Notes under the pieces: model-generated
Databases searched by the model: none
Told to the model about the DNA's origin: nothing
Seen by the model: the letters and a program-made list of their open reading frames with translations, nothing else
From: Thiothrix unzii
GTDB lineage: Bacteria; Pseudomonadota; Gammaproteobacteria; Thiotrichales; Thiotrichaceae
Assembly (NCBI RefSeq): GCF_017901175.1
Contig: NZ_CP072793.1
Location: forward strand, 2,542,001 to 2,606,000
Length of the DNA stretch: 64,000 nucleotides
Direction of reading: 5' to 3'
Program-made: the position numbers and the translations under genes
Part shown: positions 16,556-25,969 of the stretch, piece by piece
Numbering within the stretch: position 1 is the first letter of the stretch
How the letters are laid out: each line of letters starts with the position of its first letter

Positions 16556-17137
16556 TTACGCCGCCTGAGCCTGTGTCGCCGCTTGCGCCAGATCGAGCGC
16601 GTGCACTAATTGGGGGATTTGTGACAGTGCTGGTGCACCATCCATCAACAATGCAATCGGCATAACTTCAAAGATTTCTTCGGGGGTCGCGCCGTATTCC
16701 ATCGCTGCTTGCGTGTGCATTTCGATTAAACGCGCTTCTTGCTTGACGATAGCAATCCCTAAGCCGACTAATTCGCGGCAACGGCGATCAATACAACCTT
16801 TACTCAAGGAAAATTCGCGCCATGAACCTGCCCATGCTTGCCACAATTCCGTCTGACGGTATTCTGGGCTGGCTTGGGTATACAGTGCCACTTTACGCAC
16901 TTGGAGCATTTCGGTTTCGGTTGCTCCCATGCGAATAGCCGCGTCGGTGTGAATGTCGATGCAACGGTGGCAGTCTTTGGCGAGGGCAATGCCGAGGGTA
17001 ATCAGTTCTTTATGTTTGCGGTCGATCACGCCTTTTTTGGTGCTTTCTTGGGAAAGCTCACCAATAATTTCTAGGAATTCCCCTAAGCCGTAAGTGCGTG
17101 CTTTTTTTAAGGAATCCATAAAGCTAGGTGCTAACAT
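16556..17137 (-). CDS. Carboxymuconolactone decarboxylase/AhpD-like protein
   Basis: This is a 193-residue all-helical protein. The start is placed at 17137 (MLAPSFMDSL) with GGAGA upstream, although the frame stays open to 17188. Two CMD-like repeats are visible: ELITLGIALAKDCHRCIDIH with a CxxC pair (about residues 52-71), and ELVGLGIAIVKQEARLIEMH in the second half where the Cys are lost. AhpD-type proteins use the CxxC as peroxidatic thiols. Which activity applies here is open. It is transcribed in the same direction as the phasin gene but separated from it by a terminator. Confidence 0.78.
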   Translation of the reverse strand: MLAPSFMDSLKKARTYGLGEFLEIIGELSQESTKKGVIDRKHKELITLGIALAKDCHRCIDIHTDAAIRMGATETEMLQVRKVALYTQASPEYRQTELWQAWAGSWREFSLSKGCIDRRCRELVGLGIAIVKQEARLIEMHTQAAMEYGATPEEIFEVMPIALLMDGAPALSQIPQLVHALDLAQAATQAQAA

Positions 17138-17159
17138 GTGGTTCTCCGTGTTATGGCAG

Positions 17160-17188
17160 AAAAAAAATTGCCCGCAAAAAGCGGGCAA
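17160..17188 (-). terminator. Terminator of the phasin gene
   Basis: A perfect 8-bp stem (TTGCCCGC / GCGGGCAA, 5-base loop) is followed on the minus strand by eight T residues. It ends the phasin transcript before the AhpD-like gene. Confidence 0.93.
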
Positions 17189-17260
17189 AGAGAGAAGTAG
17201 CTGGATTGGGCTAGAGAGGAGGAGAGGAGGAGTTACGCCCCCAACCCAGCTATTTGAAAA

Positions 17261-17764
17261 TTAAGCAGCTTTTGCTTTAGAAGCAGCTTTCTTAGTTGCT
17301 TCAACTGTCTTTTCAGCAGCTTCTTTAGTCATTTCAACAACTTCAGCAGATGCTTTTTCAACAGCAGCAGTAGTCTTTTCAACAGCTTCAGTAGCAGCTT
17401 TCTTACCAGCTTCTACAGCTTGCTCAGCACCTGCTTGAGTGTACTTGGCAGCTTCTTCCATGATGGCAGTCAGTTCGTCACGAACTGAAGTCAGCATTTC
17501 AGTTGCTTCACGCATGTTAGCAACCCATTTTTCGCCACAAGTGCGAGTAACGTCTTGTTGCAGTGCGTTCAGTTCAGTAACGTCTTTTACTTTAGTCGCT
17601 GCTTCAGCGTTCTTAGTGCCCATTTCAACACAAGACTTAACCAGTTCAGCTTGCTTGCCAGCCAGTGTTTCAAAAGTCTTCATGTTCAGTTCGCCAATTT
17701 TCTTAGCAGAAGCCATTGCGCTGTCACTGAATTGTTTTACGATGTTCATCATTTCGTTTTGCAT
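17261..17764 (-). CDS. Phasin family protein (PHA granule-associated)
   Basis: This 167-residue helical protein fits the Phasin_2-type family that coats polyhydroxyalkanoate storage granules. The first 100 residues form the phasin domain (QFSDSAMASAKKIGELNMKT, then ACGEKW-like region). The C-terminal 60 residues are a low-complexity Ala/Lys/Glu coiled coil (AVEKTTAAVEKASAEVVEM) ending in an AAK-rich tail that could touch DNA, as in PhaF-like proteins. AGGAGA precedes the start by 7 bases. It has its own promoter and terminator, so it is probably monocistronic and well expressed. It implies PHA storage. Confidence 0.88.
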   Translation of the reverse strand: MQNEMMNIVKQFSDSAMASAKKIGELNMKTFETLAGKQAELVKSCVEMGTKNAEAATKVKDVTELNALQQDVTRTCGEKWVANMREATEMLTSVRDELTAIMEEAAKYTQAGAEQAVEAGKKAATEAVEKTTAAVEKASAEVVEMTKEAAEKTVEATKKAASKAKAA

Positions 17765-17829
17765 GTCATATCTCCTAGAGTGCTAAATTTCGGTTTAATC
17801 TTAATGCGTTTCTGCATTTGATGCAGTGC

Positions 17830-17858
17830 ACAATATCGCTATCTGAAATAGCTGTCAA
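17830..17858 (-). promoter_or_regulatory. Sigma-70 promoter of the phasin gene
   Basis: On the minus strand TTGACA (17858-17853) is 17 bases before TATTGT (17835-17830). Transcription would start near 17823, about 60 bases before the phasin start codon. Confidence 0.7.
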
Positions 17859-18000
17859 TGACTTTTTTGTTGCAACGCAGCAAAAAACTAAAATTTCATC
17901 ATAGTGTCACGTTTCTTTGTCGCTCAGAGGAGTTAAGGCATAATCTCGGCCTCCTTCTTGCATGTATTTGTGCATTAACTATTCGGGGAAACCACGCATC

Positions 18001-20820
18001 ATGAATGTCACCACAGACAAGCCATTTGACGTTGCCAAGTTGCAGGAAAATATCCGCCAGTTCGGCGAACTGCTCGGCGAAGTGATTAAAGAACAGGAAG
18101 GGGAAGCCGTTTACACCACGGTCGAAAAGCTGCGTCGGGGTTACATCCGCCTGCGCAAAAGCAACGACGATGCCACCCGCCATGAGTTGATGAGCCTCAT
18201 CGACGCGCTGGATGTGGATATGCTCGAACAGGTAATCCGCTCCTTCAACACCTTCTACATCCTCAGTAATATCGTCGAAGAAGATTTCCAGCACCGTGAA
18301 CGCCGCCGTGAAATCCAGAAAGCTGACAGCCAATTATGGAAAGGTTCAGTGCGCCGCACCGTGCTGGAATTGCAACAAAGCGGCATGACCGCTCCCGATA
18401 TGCAATTCCTGATGGATCAAATGCGCTATACACCTGTGTTCACTGCGCACCCTACCGAAGCCCGCCGCCGCACCATGATGGAAATCCAGCGGCGCATCTT
18501 CCTCGTGATCGACCAGCTCGACAATAACCCCGAAGCCAGCGAACGCGAATCCCTCGTGCGCCACCTCAAAGCACAAATTCAGCTCATGTGGCGCACCAAC
18601 GAAGTGCGTACCCGCAAGCCCACAGTAGAAGACGAAATCCGCTACGGCTTGTACTACTTCCGCGAATCGCTGTTCGACGCAATCCCCATCGTGTACCGTT
18701 ATTACGAACGCGCCGCGCGGATTGCTTACGGCTGGGGCGCGATTACCGTGCCGAGTTTCCTGCGTTTCGGCTCTTGGATTGGTGGCGACCGCGATGGCAA
18801 CCCGTTTGTAACGCCAGCATTGACCCGCAAAGCCATCCGTATGCAAATGCAACTCGCGTTGGAAGAATACACCCGCCGGGTGCGCGAATTGCGCTCTATC
18901 CTCTCGCACTCGCTGGAGTTCATTACCCCAACCCCGGAATTCACCGCGTATTTGCAACAAGAAGACCAACGCATTGGCATTGGTGAAGTCGTGTTTCACT
19001 ACGCCCATGAAAGTTTCCAGCAAGAACCCTACCGCCGCCTGCTGAGTATCATGCACCACAAGCTGCACGAAACCCTCAAGGCCGTGAATGCGCGACTGGA
19101 ACACGGGCACGCCAATTTATCGGCAGATGCTTACACTGATGTCTCCGAATTTATCCACGAGCTGTATTTGATTCGCGACTCGCTGCGTAGCCACGGCGAC
19201 TTAGTGATTGCAGGGCGCGAACTCAAAGACTTGATCCGTTTAGCCGAAACCTGCGGCTTTGGTTTGTACAAACTCGACATCCGTCAAGAATCCACCATTC
19301 ACAGCGAAACGGTGGCGGAAGTCCTCAAACTTTCCGGCTTGTGCCATAACTACTTGGAACTGCCCGAAAACGAGCGCATGGAGATCCTCGCCGAACTCAT
19401 TCTGCGCCCGCGTTTGCCAATCCCACACCGCCCCAAACTCAGCGAACGCACCGCCGAAACGCTGGAAATTTTCGACAGCATGTTGGAAATGCGTAACGAA
19501 GCCGGAGCGGGCATTTTCGGCACTTACGTCATTTCCATGACCCACCACGCCAGCCACATTATGGAAGTCATGTTGCTGGCACACATGGCGGGCTTGGTGG
19601 GCTATGACGAAAACCGCCAACTGTTCTGCCACATCCAGATTTCGCCGCTATTTGAAACCATCGACGACCTCAAGCGCATTACCGAAGTGTTGAGCCACTT
19701 GCTGGAAAACGAAGCCTACCGCGCTTGCCTGTCCGCGTCCGGGAATATGCAGGAAGTCATGTTGGGTTATTCCGACTCGTGCAAAGACGGCGGCATCCTC
19801 GCCTCAAACTGGAATTTGTACAACGCGCAAAAAGAAGTCATTACCCTCACCGATAGCTACGGGGTGAAATGCCGCTTGTTCCACGGACGCGGCGGCACGG
19901 TTGGACGCGGCGGCGGCCCTACCCACGAAGCGATTATTGCGCAACCACCCGACACGGTTCACGGGCAAATAAAGTTCACCGAACAGGGCGAAGTGCTCGC
20001 CGCCAAGTACAGTAACGTGGAAACGGCTGTGTACGAACTTGGCGTTGGCACCAGCGGCCTGTTGAAAGCCAGCATCGGTTTGCTGAAAAAACGCGGGGCT
20101 TACCCCGAAGAGTTCCACAATGCCATGAGCGGCATTGCTGCCAACGGCGAACAAAAATACCGCCAGTTGACCGACTGGACACCGGGGCTGATGGACTATT
20201 TCTATGAAGCCACCCCTGTGCAGGAAATCGCCTTGCTGAACATTGGCTCGCGCCCGTCACACCGCAAAAAAACAGTGCGTGACAAAGGCTCAATCCGCGC
20301 CATTCCGTGGGTATTCGGTTGGGCGCAATCGCGTCATACCCTGCCCGCTTGGTACGGCATCGGCACAGCGTTAAGCACCTTCCGTGCTGCGCACCCCGAC
20401 AACGGTAAACTGTTGGAACGCATGTACGACCAATGGCCTGCATTCCGTTCCTTGCTGAGTAACACCCAAATGGCCTTGTACAAAGGCGAAATGGATACCG
20501 CCAAGGAATACGCCGAACTCGCCAGCGATCAGGACAGTGCGCAAAAGATTTTCGCCGACATCCGTAGCGAATACGAGTTGACCGTGGCGGAAGTGTTGGG
20601 CGTGGCACGTCTTAAGGGGTTGATGGAAGAAACGCCGTTGCTGCAATATTCACTGCAACGCCGCGACCCTTACCTTGACCCGTTGAACCATATCCAGATT
20701 ACGCTGATCCAGCGGCATCGGCAGTATGTGGCAGAAACAGGGAATACGGATTCGCCCTGGTTGCCGACGTTGTTGCGGACGATTAATGCGATTGCGGCGG
20801 GGATGCGGAATACGGGGTAA
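18001..20820 (+). CDS. ppc: Phosphoenolpyruvate carboxylase
   Basis: This 939-residue enzyme makes oxaloacetate from PEP and bicarbonate to refill the TCA cycle. The start is placed at 18001 (MNVTTDKPFDV) behind GGGGAAA; the frame extends 13 codons further upstream. Family signatures are FTAHPTEARRRT with the catalytic His near residue 150, WIGGDRDGNPFVT, GYSDSCKDGG, the glycine loop FHGRGGTVGRGGGPT, and RAIPWVFGWAQSRHTLPAWYG. The C-terminal RNTG matches the usual xNTG ending. The last 38 bases overlap the 3' end of the convergent AbiEii-like gene. Confidence 0.97.
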   Translation: MNVTTDKPFDVAKLQENIRQFGELLGEVIKEQEGEAVYTTVEKLRRGYIRLRKSNDDATRHELMSLIDALDVDMLEQVIRSFNTFYILSNIVEEDFQHRERRREIQKADSQLWKGSVRRTVLELQQSGMTAPDMQFLMDQMRYTPVFTAHPTEARRRTMMEIQRRIFLVIDQLDNNPEASERESLVRHLKAQIQLMWRTNEVRTRKPTVEDEIRYGLYYFRESLFDAIPIVYRYYERAARIAYGWGAITVPSFLRFGSWIGGDRDGNPFVTPALTRKAIRMQMQLALEEYTRRVRELRSILSHSLEFITPTPEFTAYLQQEDQRIGIGEVVFHYAHESFQQEPYRRLLSIMHHKLHETLKAVNARLEHGHANLSADAYTDVSEFIHELYLIRDSLRSHGDLVIAGRELKDLIRLAETCGFGLYKLDIRQESTIHSETVAEVLKLSGLCHNYLELPENERMEILAELILRPRLPIPHRPKLSERTAETLEIFDSMLEMRNEAGAGIFGTYVISMTHHASHIMEVMLLAHMAGLVGYDENRQLFCHIQISPLFETIDDLKRITEVLSHLLENEAYRACLSASGNMQEVMLGYSDSCKDGGILASNWNLYNAQKEVITLTDSYGVKCRLFHGRGGTVGRGGGPTHEAIIAQPPDTVHGQIKFTEQGEVLAAKYSNVETAVYELGVGTSGLLKASIGLLKKRGAYPEEFHNAMSGIAANGEQKYRQLTDWTPGLMDYFYEATPVQEIALLNIGSRPSHRKKTVRDKGSIRAIPWVFGWAQSRHTLPAWYGIGTALSTFRAAHPDNGKLLERMYDQWPAFRSLLSNTQMALYKGEMDTAKEYAELASDQDSAQKIFADIRSEYELTVAEVLGVARLKGLMEETPLLQYSLQRRDPYLDPLNHIQITLIQRHRQYVAETGNTDSPWLPTLLRTINAIAAGMRNTG

Positions 20821-21667
20821 ACGGCAGGTGAGCCAGTTTTTGCAGGAAGAAACGCTCACTCCACAATTGTAGCGCGGGGCGTTCCCATAACGGTACAAAA
20901 CGCTCCACATCACTGACCGCCTTTTTCCAGTTAATCGTACTGATTTTGGTGGTCAGTGTTGCTTGCAACCAAGCGGTATCTACCACGATTCCCTGCCCTG
21001 CCCACGCGCCAGATTGTTGTAAAGCTGCCTGCAAATGCAGCAGATTGGGCGCAACGCCTTGCTTGACATACCAAGCGAAATCATACCAATCACGCCCTTT
21101 CAAATAGGGGCGACACAGCAGCGCGTGAATTTTCAAGGCAAAGTTACTCGCCAAATCCTGATGGCAAACCTCGAAATCCAGCGGGAAATCCAGATAACTG
21201 TACCCAAACCCTGAACCAGCTGGCGGATTCACATCTACCTCCAGCTTGATTTTCAAGTGGCGTGCCGGATTACCAAGTCCTGCATAAAACGACAGGTTGA
21301 GTTGACCGGCAATCGAATCATCCTTGAGCAATGCTTTACGGACAGCCTGATCCATACGGCTTTTATCCAATACTTCCGGGCGCAAACCAAAAAGCTCAAA
21401 GACCGCCAATAGCGGTTGTAAATACTTTTCCCATGCGAATGCAGGGTCAGGTTGCTTCAGCAAAAAATCCAAGTCTTCGGAAAAGCGTGGCAGTTGATGC
21501 AAAATGCGTAAGCTCGTTCCACCCTGAAATGCTGCCACCTCAAAAAAACCAGCCTGCCACAAAGCATAGAGAGCAATCTCTTGCATGATTTCTTTTAATG
21601 CCTGCTCTTCTTGCAGCGGGTCTTTCGCTTGATAACGGTCAAGACGTTGTTGTAACAATTCCAGCAT
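20783..21667 (-). CDS. AbiEii/AbiGii-type nucleotidyltransferase toxin
   Basis: This 294-residue protein is called from ATG 21667. The nucleotidyltransferase signature is FQGGTSLRILH followed by RFSEDLDFLL (residues about 46-68), the G-S-x-D-x-D arrangement of type IV AbiE-system toxins, which modify tRNA to block growth during phage infection. A later KIHALLCRPYLKGRDWYDF segment is also typical of the family. Its start shares one base with the stop of the upstream antitoxin gene (TAATG). The 3' end overlaps ppc by 38 bases on the opposite strand. Confidence 0.87.
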   Translation of the reverse strand: MLELLQQRLDRYQAKDPLQEEQALKEIMQEIALYALWQAGFFEVAAFQGGTSLRILHQLPRFSEDLDFLLKQPDPAFAWEKYLQPLLAVFELFGLRPEVLDKSRMDQAVRKALLKDDSIAGQLNLSFYAGLGNPARHLKIKLEVDVNPPAGSGFGYSYLDFPLDFEVCHQDLASNFALKIHALLCRPYLKGRDWYDFAWYVKQGVAPNLLHLQAALQQSGAWAGQGIVVDTAWLQATLTTKISTINWKKAVSDVERFVPLWERPALQLWSERFFLQKLAHLPFTPYSASPPQSH

Positions 21668-22332
21668 TAGACAGCTTCCCCGTTGAGTTGCAACGCGACA
21701 CACAACTGCATTAACCAGTGCTGCACGGCTTGATGCTTGTAAACGTAGCGCAAGTTAGTGATGTCTGTCGCAGTAATGCGGGCAAGGGATTCCGATTCAA
21801 TCCGCAGGCTATCTTGCAAAAACGCCAAGCCTTGCCAAGGTTGCTTGTGAAAACACGCCCAGTCCAACAAAGCACGTAACGGATTTGCCAGCAGAGCTGC
21901 TTGTCCTTCCAATTCAATCCGCGCCACTTGCACCAGAAAATAACCCTTGTGTAATGCCAGCGGATGATAGGTAAACAACCCGAAACCATCCGCTTGGTAC
22001 TGCAAGGTTTTACGCCCCGGTGTCACACTCGCAACGGTATGAACGGCTTCAGGAATCCAGCCGTGCCATGCTAGAGCGGTTTCAAACGATACGTAACTGG
22101 TGGGGTATAATCGTTGGGCAATCACAAAGGGATGCAAGCGGGTTTGCCGGAAACGTTGCGGCAATACGTATAAACCGCGCATCAGACGTTGCAGTTCACC
22201 CGCTTGCAACGCACGGTTGGTCAAACCATAACGGCGAGCGGATGTGCCCCCCATTAGGTGTGCTAACTGGGTTTCATCCAGAATGCGTTCGCGGTAGGGG
22301 TGGAATAGCAGTTTTTCGGTTAATGCTTGCAT
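21667..22332 (-). CDS. AbiEi-family antitoxin-like transcriptional regulator
   Basis: This 221-residue protein carries the AbiEi layout: an N-terminal winged helix (LTNRALQAGELQRLMRGLYVLP) followed by the larger C-terminal domain with PTSYVSFETALAWHG and ANPLRALLDWACF. AbiEi represses its own operon and counters the nucleotidyltransferase toxin. Order (antitoxin first) and one-base overlap with the toxin are standard. Promoter elements should lie in 22333-22471, the divergent gap shared with the next plus-strand gene, but I see no clear pair. Confidence 0.85.
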   Translation of the reverse strand: MQALTEKLLFHPYRERILDETQLAHLMGGTSARRYGLTNRALQAGELQRLMRGLYVLPQRFRQTRLHPFVIAQRLYPTSYVSFETALAWHGWIPEAVHTVASVTPGRKTLQYQADGFGLFTYHPLALHKGYFLVQVARIELEGQAALLANPLRALLDWACFHKQPWQGLAFLQDSLRIESESLARITATDITNLRYVYKHQAVQHWLMQLCVALQLNGEAV

Positions 22333-22471
22333 TGAAAATTCCAGAAACTTTCACTTTATGCGAGTATAGATAATTAATCCCCATTAAACCATATCAATAT
22401 TACCCAAATCGTGTACGTGCCAATCGTCGGCAAAAGTTTATAAGTGTCGTGTATCGGGTAATGATGACTCC

Positions 22472-23071
22472 ATGAAACACGTACTCATGGCACTGTTGTG
22501 CATCTTAGCTATCTGGAAAGGTTTTTTCAGCGGACACGGTAAGGTGACGCTGGAGCCGGGTGTCGCCGTAACCGAAGCACCTTATCAACGCGAGCTGGAT
22601 TCTGCGCTGAAATTCCAGCACGGTGTTCATCATATCACGGCACTGGCTGAATTCCGGCTGCACGCCAAGGTGTTATCGCGGGCAGATTACAGCATGGATG
22701 CGGGTTCCGATCTGGTTCCGGTAGATTTGGCCTTGGGCTGGCAAAATATGTCGGATGAGCGTGTTCTTCAGGATATTGAGATCAGCCAGAGCGGGCGTTT
22801 TTACTGGTGGCGCACCCATACTTTCCCCATCCCCCGCCATGAAATTGAAACCGAAAGTGCCAATATGCACCTGATCCCGGCAGATGAATCCGTGGAAAAA
22901 GCCATCAAGCGCGTTAAACAGGGAGCCATTATTGCGATTGAGGGCTATCTGGTGAATGCGGAGCGGCCTGATGGTGGACGTTGGGAAAGTTCACTCTCGC
23001 GTGAAGATAGTGGTCGTGGGGCTTGTGAACTGGTGTGGGTGAAGTCGTTTCAAATCGTCAAAGGCTCGTAA
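22472..23071 (+). CDS. Hypothetical exported/anchored protein
   Basis: This 199-residue protein has an N-terminal hydrophobic segment (HVLMALLCILAIWKGFFSG) that would be a signal anchor. The rest is soluble and periplasmic, with VAVTEAPYQRELD and GWQNMSDERVL visible. I do not recognise a family. It is a single gene followed by a hairpin shared with the convergent erpA. Confidence 0.65.
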   Translation: MKHVLMALLCILAIWKGFFSGHGKVTLEPGVAVTEAPYQRELDSALKFQHGVHHITALAEFRLHAKVLSRADYSMDAGSDLVPVDLALGWQNMSDERVLQDIEISQSGRFYWWRTHTFPIPRHEIETESANMHLIPADESVEKAIKRVKQGAIIAIEGYLVNAERPDGGRWESSLSREDSGRGACELVWVKSFQIVKGS

Positions 23072-23074
23072 CAA

Positions 23075-23097
23075 CCCCTCCTTTACAAAAGAAGGGG
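23075..23097. terminator. Bidirectional hairpin between convergent genes
   Basis: A 10-bp stem (CCCCTCCTTT with AAAGAAGGGG, one mismatch) and short loop lie 4 bases after the stop of the hypothetical gene and 22 bases beyond the end of erpA. There is no long T tract, so strength is uncertain. Confidence 0.5.
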
Positions 23098-23118
23098 CTG
23101 CGAGGATTTTCTTCGACT

Positions 23119-23469
23119 TTACGCGCTGAAAGAAGACCCACAACCACAAGTCGTGGTTGCATTCGGGTTACGAATCACGAATTGCGCACCTTCCAGACCT
23201 TCGGTGTAGTCAATTTCTGCACCAACCATGTACTGGAAGCTCATCGGATCAATCAACAACGTTACGCCGCCATTTTCGACTGCGGTATCGTCTTCGTTCA
23301 TGTTTTCGTCAAAAGTAAAACCGTACTGGAAGCCGGAACAACCGCCGCCTTGTACGAATACGCGCAATTTCAGCGCGTCATTGCCCTCGTCTTGAATCAG
23401 GGCTTTTACTTTAGTTGCCGCCGCGTCAGTAAATACCAACGGGGAAGGGGTTGCGGTTTCAACCGTCAT
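23119..23469 (-). CDS. erpA: Iron-sulfur cluster insertion protein ErpA
   Basis: This 116-residue A-type carrier delivers Fe-S clusters to target apoproteins. The three cluster-binding cysteines are present: one in [11 protein letters not shown] and two in the terminal CGCGSSFSA. The N-terminus [15 protein letters not shown] is typical. It is last in the argC-DUF6776-bactofilin-erpA string on the minus strand, 70 bases after the bactofilin gene. That gap holds a small CCCTTG/CAAGGG hairpin. Confidence 0.94.
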   Translation of the reverse strand: MTVETATPSPLVFTDAAATKVKALIQDEGNDALKLRVFVQGGGCSGFQYGFTFDENMNEDDTAVENGGVTLLIDPMSFQYMVGAEIDYTEGLEGAQFVIRNPNATTTCGCGSSFSA

Positions 23470-23539
23470 GCCAATATCTCCTGCTTATTAAATAGTGCAG
23501 ATACGTTACCACCCTTGCTGCAAGGGGGCAATAAAGCCA

Positions 23540-23992
23540 CTATTCCGTAGCAGATGCTTTTGCTGCAAAGCTGGCGTTATCGGGCTTTTGGCGCACCAAC
23601 TTGCCGTTAACTTCCGCACCTACCGCCATTTCCAGCAAGTTGTAGTAAACGTCACCGCAAATCCGTGCTTTTTCAAACAACTCAACTTTACCGCTGGCGA
23701 ACACATCGCCGTCAATCATGCCGTTGAGTACCATGCTGGGCACGCGCACTTCGCCTTGAATATGACCGTGTTCGCTCAGAATCAGAGTAGCATCATCGCC
23801 ATCAGCGGCTAAATTGCCTTTGATCACGCCTTCGATGTGCAAACCACCGGAAAAGCGCAAATCGCCGTCAATCGTCGTCCCGCGACCAATCAGGGTATCG
23901 ACCTGCGCACGACGGATTTTCTGATCGCCTTGAACACCGTTGCTAGACGAACTATTACTGGAACCACCTGTTTTGGCAGATTTACCGAACAT
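23540..23992 (-). CDS. Bactofilin (polymer-forming cytoskeletal protein)
   Basis: This 150-residue protein has a disordered Ser/Gly/Asn-rich N-terminus, then a right-handed beta-helix core of short repeats (TTIDGDLRFSGGLHIEGVI, then GHIQGEVRVPSMVLNGMIDG) and a short tail. Bactofilins polymerise without nucleotide and scaffold cell-wall or stalk enzymes. Its start is 6 bases after the DUF6776 gene stop, so they are co-transcribed. DUF6776 is probably its membrane partner, given the conserved pairing in gammaproteobacteria. Confidence 0.92.
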   Translation of the reverse strand: MFGKSAKTGGSSNSSSSNGVQGDQKIRRAQVDTLIGRGTTIDGDLRFSGGLHIEGVIKGNLAADGDDATLILSEHGHIQGEVRVPSMVLNGMIDGDVFASGKVELFEKARICGDVYYNLLEMAVGAEVNGKLVRQKPDNASFAAKASATE

Positions 23993-23998
23993 GCTTGA

Positions 23999-24811
23999 TC
24001 ACTCCTTTTTCGTGGATGCGTTGGAATCGTTAAAGGTTGCCCACTCGTAACTGCGCGTTAGCCGTTCCGGGGCATCACCCGTGTTAGGGGTTACTTTCAA
24101 TTTTACTGTCACGGGTACAAAATCTTTGGGAAACAGTAAATTACCTTCCAAACTTTGGTAATGTTTTACCGAAAACTTAGTGGCTAACTTATCGGCTGCC
24201 GGGGTCACGTCTTTGTGCGTTACCGTTACGTCTTTGCCGTCCTGCTTACCGTTAATGGTGATGCTGTAACTGCCATCCACCGAGGTATCGCCGCCCTTAA
24301 TATTGGATAACACCAAGTGGTAATTGTACAGCCCTTCGACTTTCTTACCCTTGTCGTCAACCATGCGCGGTTTGACCCCGAAATGCTGGATGTGCAAGCC
24401 TTCTGCCAACCCGGAGGGTGACAAAATGCCTTCATACAACACCAGTTTTTCGCGTTCGCTGGCTAATTCAGCCGAAGCGGCAGCAAATTTCTTGGTTAGC
24501 TCATCATTAGCGGAAACCTGCACTTGCTGTTCACGTTTGACAGTCGCCAACTGATCTTCGAGTGCTTTAATATCGGTAAGCTGTTTAGTCAGCAAGCGTT
24601 CCTGCTCATCCATCTTGCCACGCAAAGTGACAGCGTGCGCCCCAGAGGAGTCAACAGGTGTCAGATAACCACTAAAAAATAACCATGTTGCCATCATTAA
24701 TACCAGCAACAATGCCGCGATTAACATGTACCAACAAGGATTGCGCTTATCGCTACCGGTAGGGCGCACCTGCACCGTACCGCGATTTTCAAATTTGTAT
24801 TCTAAAGCCAT
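23999..24811 (-). CDS. DUF6776-family membrane-anchored protein
   Basis: This 270-residue bitopic protein has a short cytoplasmic N-terminus, one membrane helix (about residues 28-48), a coiled coil (about 65-125, LLTKQLTDIKALEDQLATV), and a C-terminal beta-rich domain with YNYHLVLSNIKGG. The position next to bactofilin matches the family. It could anchor the bactofilin polymer to the envelope. It lies 34 bases after argC on the same strand. Confidence 0.8.
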   Translation of the reverse strand: MALEYKFENRGTVQVRPTGSDKRNPCWYMLIAALLLVLMMATWLFFSGYLTPVDSSGAHAVTLRGKMDEQERLLTKQLTDIKALEDQLATVKREQQVQVSANDELTKKFAAASAELASEREKLVLYEGILSPSGLAEGLHIQHFGVKPRMVDDKGKKVEGLYNYHLVLSNIKGGDTSVDGSYSITINGKQDGKDVTVTHKDVTPAADKLATKFSVKHYQSLEGNLLFPKDFVPVTVKLKVTPNTGDAPERLTRSYEWATFNDSNASTKKE

Positions 24812-24845
24812 GCCTGACTGTATTGCCTCATTATTCCCTTAATTA

Positions 24846-25880
24846 TCAAGGCAGCAAACCCGGATGACGCAAGGCGGTATCTTCCGCAAAGCCTAACATC
24901 AGATTCATGTTTTGCACCGCCTGCCCTGCCGCACCTTTCACAAGGTTGTCGATCACAGAGAGTACCACAACACGCTCGGCGTTACCGGGACGATGTACCG
25001 CGATCCGGCAGAAATTCGCGCCACGCACAGAACGGGTTTCGGGGTGTGAACCAGCGGGCATGACATCCACAAACGGTTCAGCCGCATAACGGCTTTGGTA
25101 CAGTTGCTGTAAATCGACACTTCCCTCTTGAAGCATTGCGTACAGTGTAGCGTGAATACCCCGAATCATGGGTAGCAAATGCGGAACAAAAGTAGGATTA
25201 ATCGGACAGCCTGCCATTAATGATAAGGTTTGCGCAATTTCTGGCTGATGGCGATGCCCTGCAACCGCGTAAGCTTTGAAACTATCGCCCGCTTCACACA
25301 ATAAAGTAGCTACTTCCGCCTTACGCCCTGCCCCGCTCGCACCGGACTTGGTGTCGGCAATGATGCCTTGCAGATCAATCAGCTTATTTTCCACTAACGG
25401 CAACAAACCAAGCGTCACGGCGGTCGGGTAACAACCGGGGTTTGCCACCAAACGCGCCTGCTGCACCGCTGCACGGTTCAATTCGGGCAAACCGTAAACC
25501 GCTTCTGCCACCAAATCCGGGCTGGCGTGGGTCATGCCGTACCACTTTTCCCATAGCGCAATGTCTTTAATGCGGAAATCAGCCGCAAGGTCAATCACCT
25601 TAACACCGGCATCCAGTAAGACTTGCGCACTTTTCATCGCTACCCCGTTGGGCGTGGCGAAAAACACCAAATCGCATTCCGCTAATTGCTCATCGGACGG
25701 CGTAGAAAACGTCAAATCCACATAACCACGCAAATTAGGGAACATCGCATCAACGCGCATTCCCGCATTTTCCCGCGAAGTCACGTAACTCAGCGTTACG
25801 CCAGGATGGTTAACTAATAAACGTAATAACTCGACACCCGTGTAGCCCGTCGCGCCGACAATACCAATCTTCTTACTCAC
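24846..25880 (-). CDS. argC: N-acetyl-gamma-glutamyl-phosphate reductase
   Basis: This 344-residue enzyme performs the third step of arginine biosynthesis (NADPH reduction of N-acetylglutamyl phosphate). The start is taken as GTG 25880 ([15 protein letters not shown]) with AAAGGG 7 bases upstream and family-typical length; the frame is open to 25958 but the extra residues are not family-like. The dinucleotide-binding GATGYTG, catalytic Cys in [10 protein letters not shown], and GHRHQPEI are visible. It heads the argC-DUF6776-bactofilin-erpA string. Confidence 0.95.
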   Translation of the reverse strand: MSKKIGIVGATGYTGVELLRLLVNHPGVTLSYVTSRENAGMRVDAMFPNLRGYVDLTFSTPSDEQLAECDLVFFATPNGVAMKSAQVLLDAGVKVIDLAADFRIKDIALWEKWYGMTHASPDLVAEAVYGLPELNRAAVQQARLVANPGCYPTAVTLGLLPLVENKLIDLQGIIADTKSGASGAGRKAEVATLLCEAGDSFKAYAVAGHRHQPEIAQTLSLMAGCPINPTFVPHLLPMIRGIHATLYAMLQEGSVDLQQLYQSRYAAEPFVDVMPAGSHPETRSVRGANFCRIAVHRPGNAERVVVLSVIDNLVKGAAGQAVQNMNLMLGFAEDTALRHPGLLP

Positions 25881-25969
25881 AACAACCCTTTTTTCTATCA
25901 GGCCGAAAAATCCCACGTATAATACGCGCCAACCTTGATGATTAACAACCTGTAGCAAGAGACAACACC

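Noticed and set aside
17962-18000. Upstream start of ppc at 17962
   Set aside because: The 13 extra codons are not typical of the family, and the ATG at 18001 has a purine-rich site in front of it.
18346-19110. 254-codon frame opposite ppc
   Set aside because: It is a shadow of the highly biased ppc coding strand; the plus frame has all catalytic motifs.
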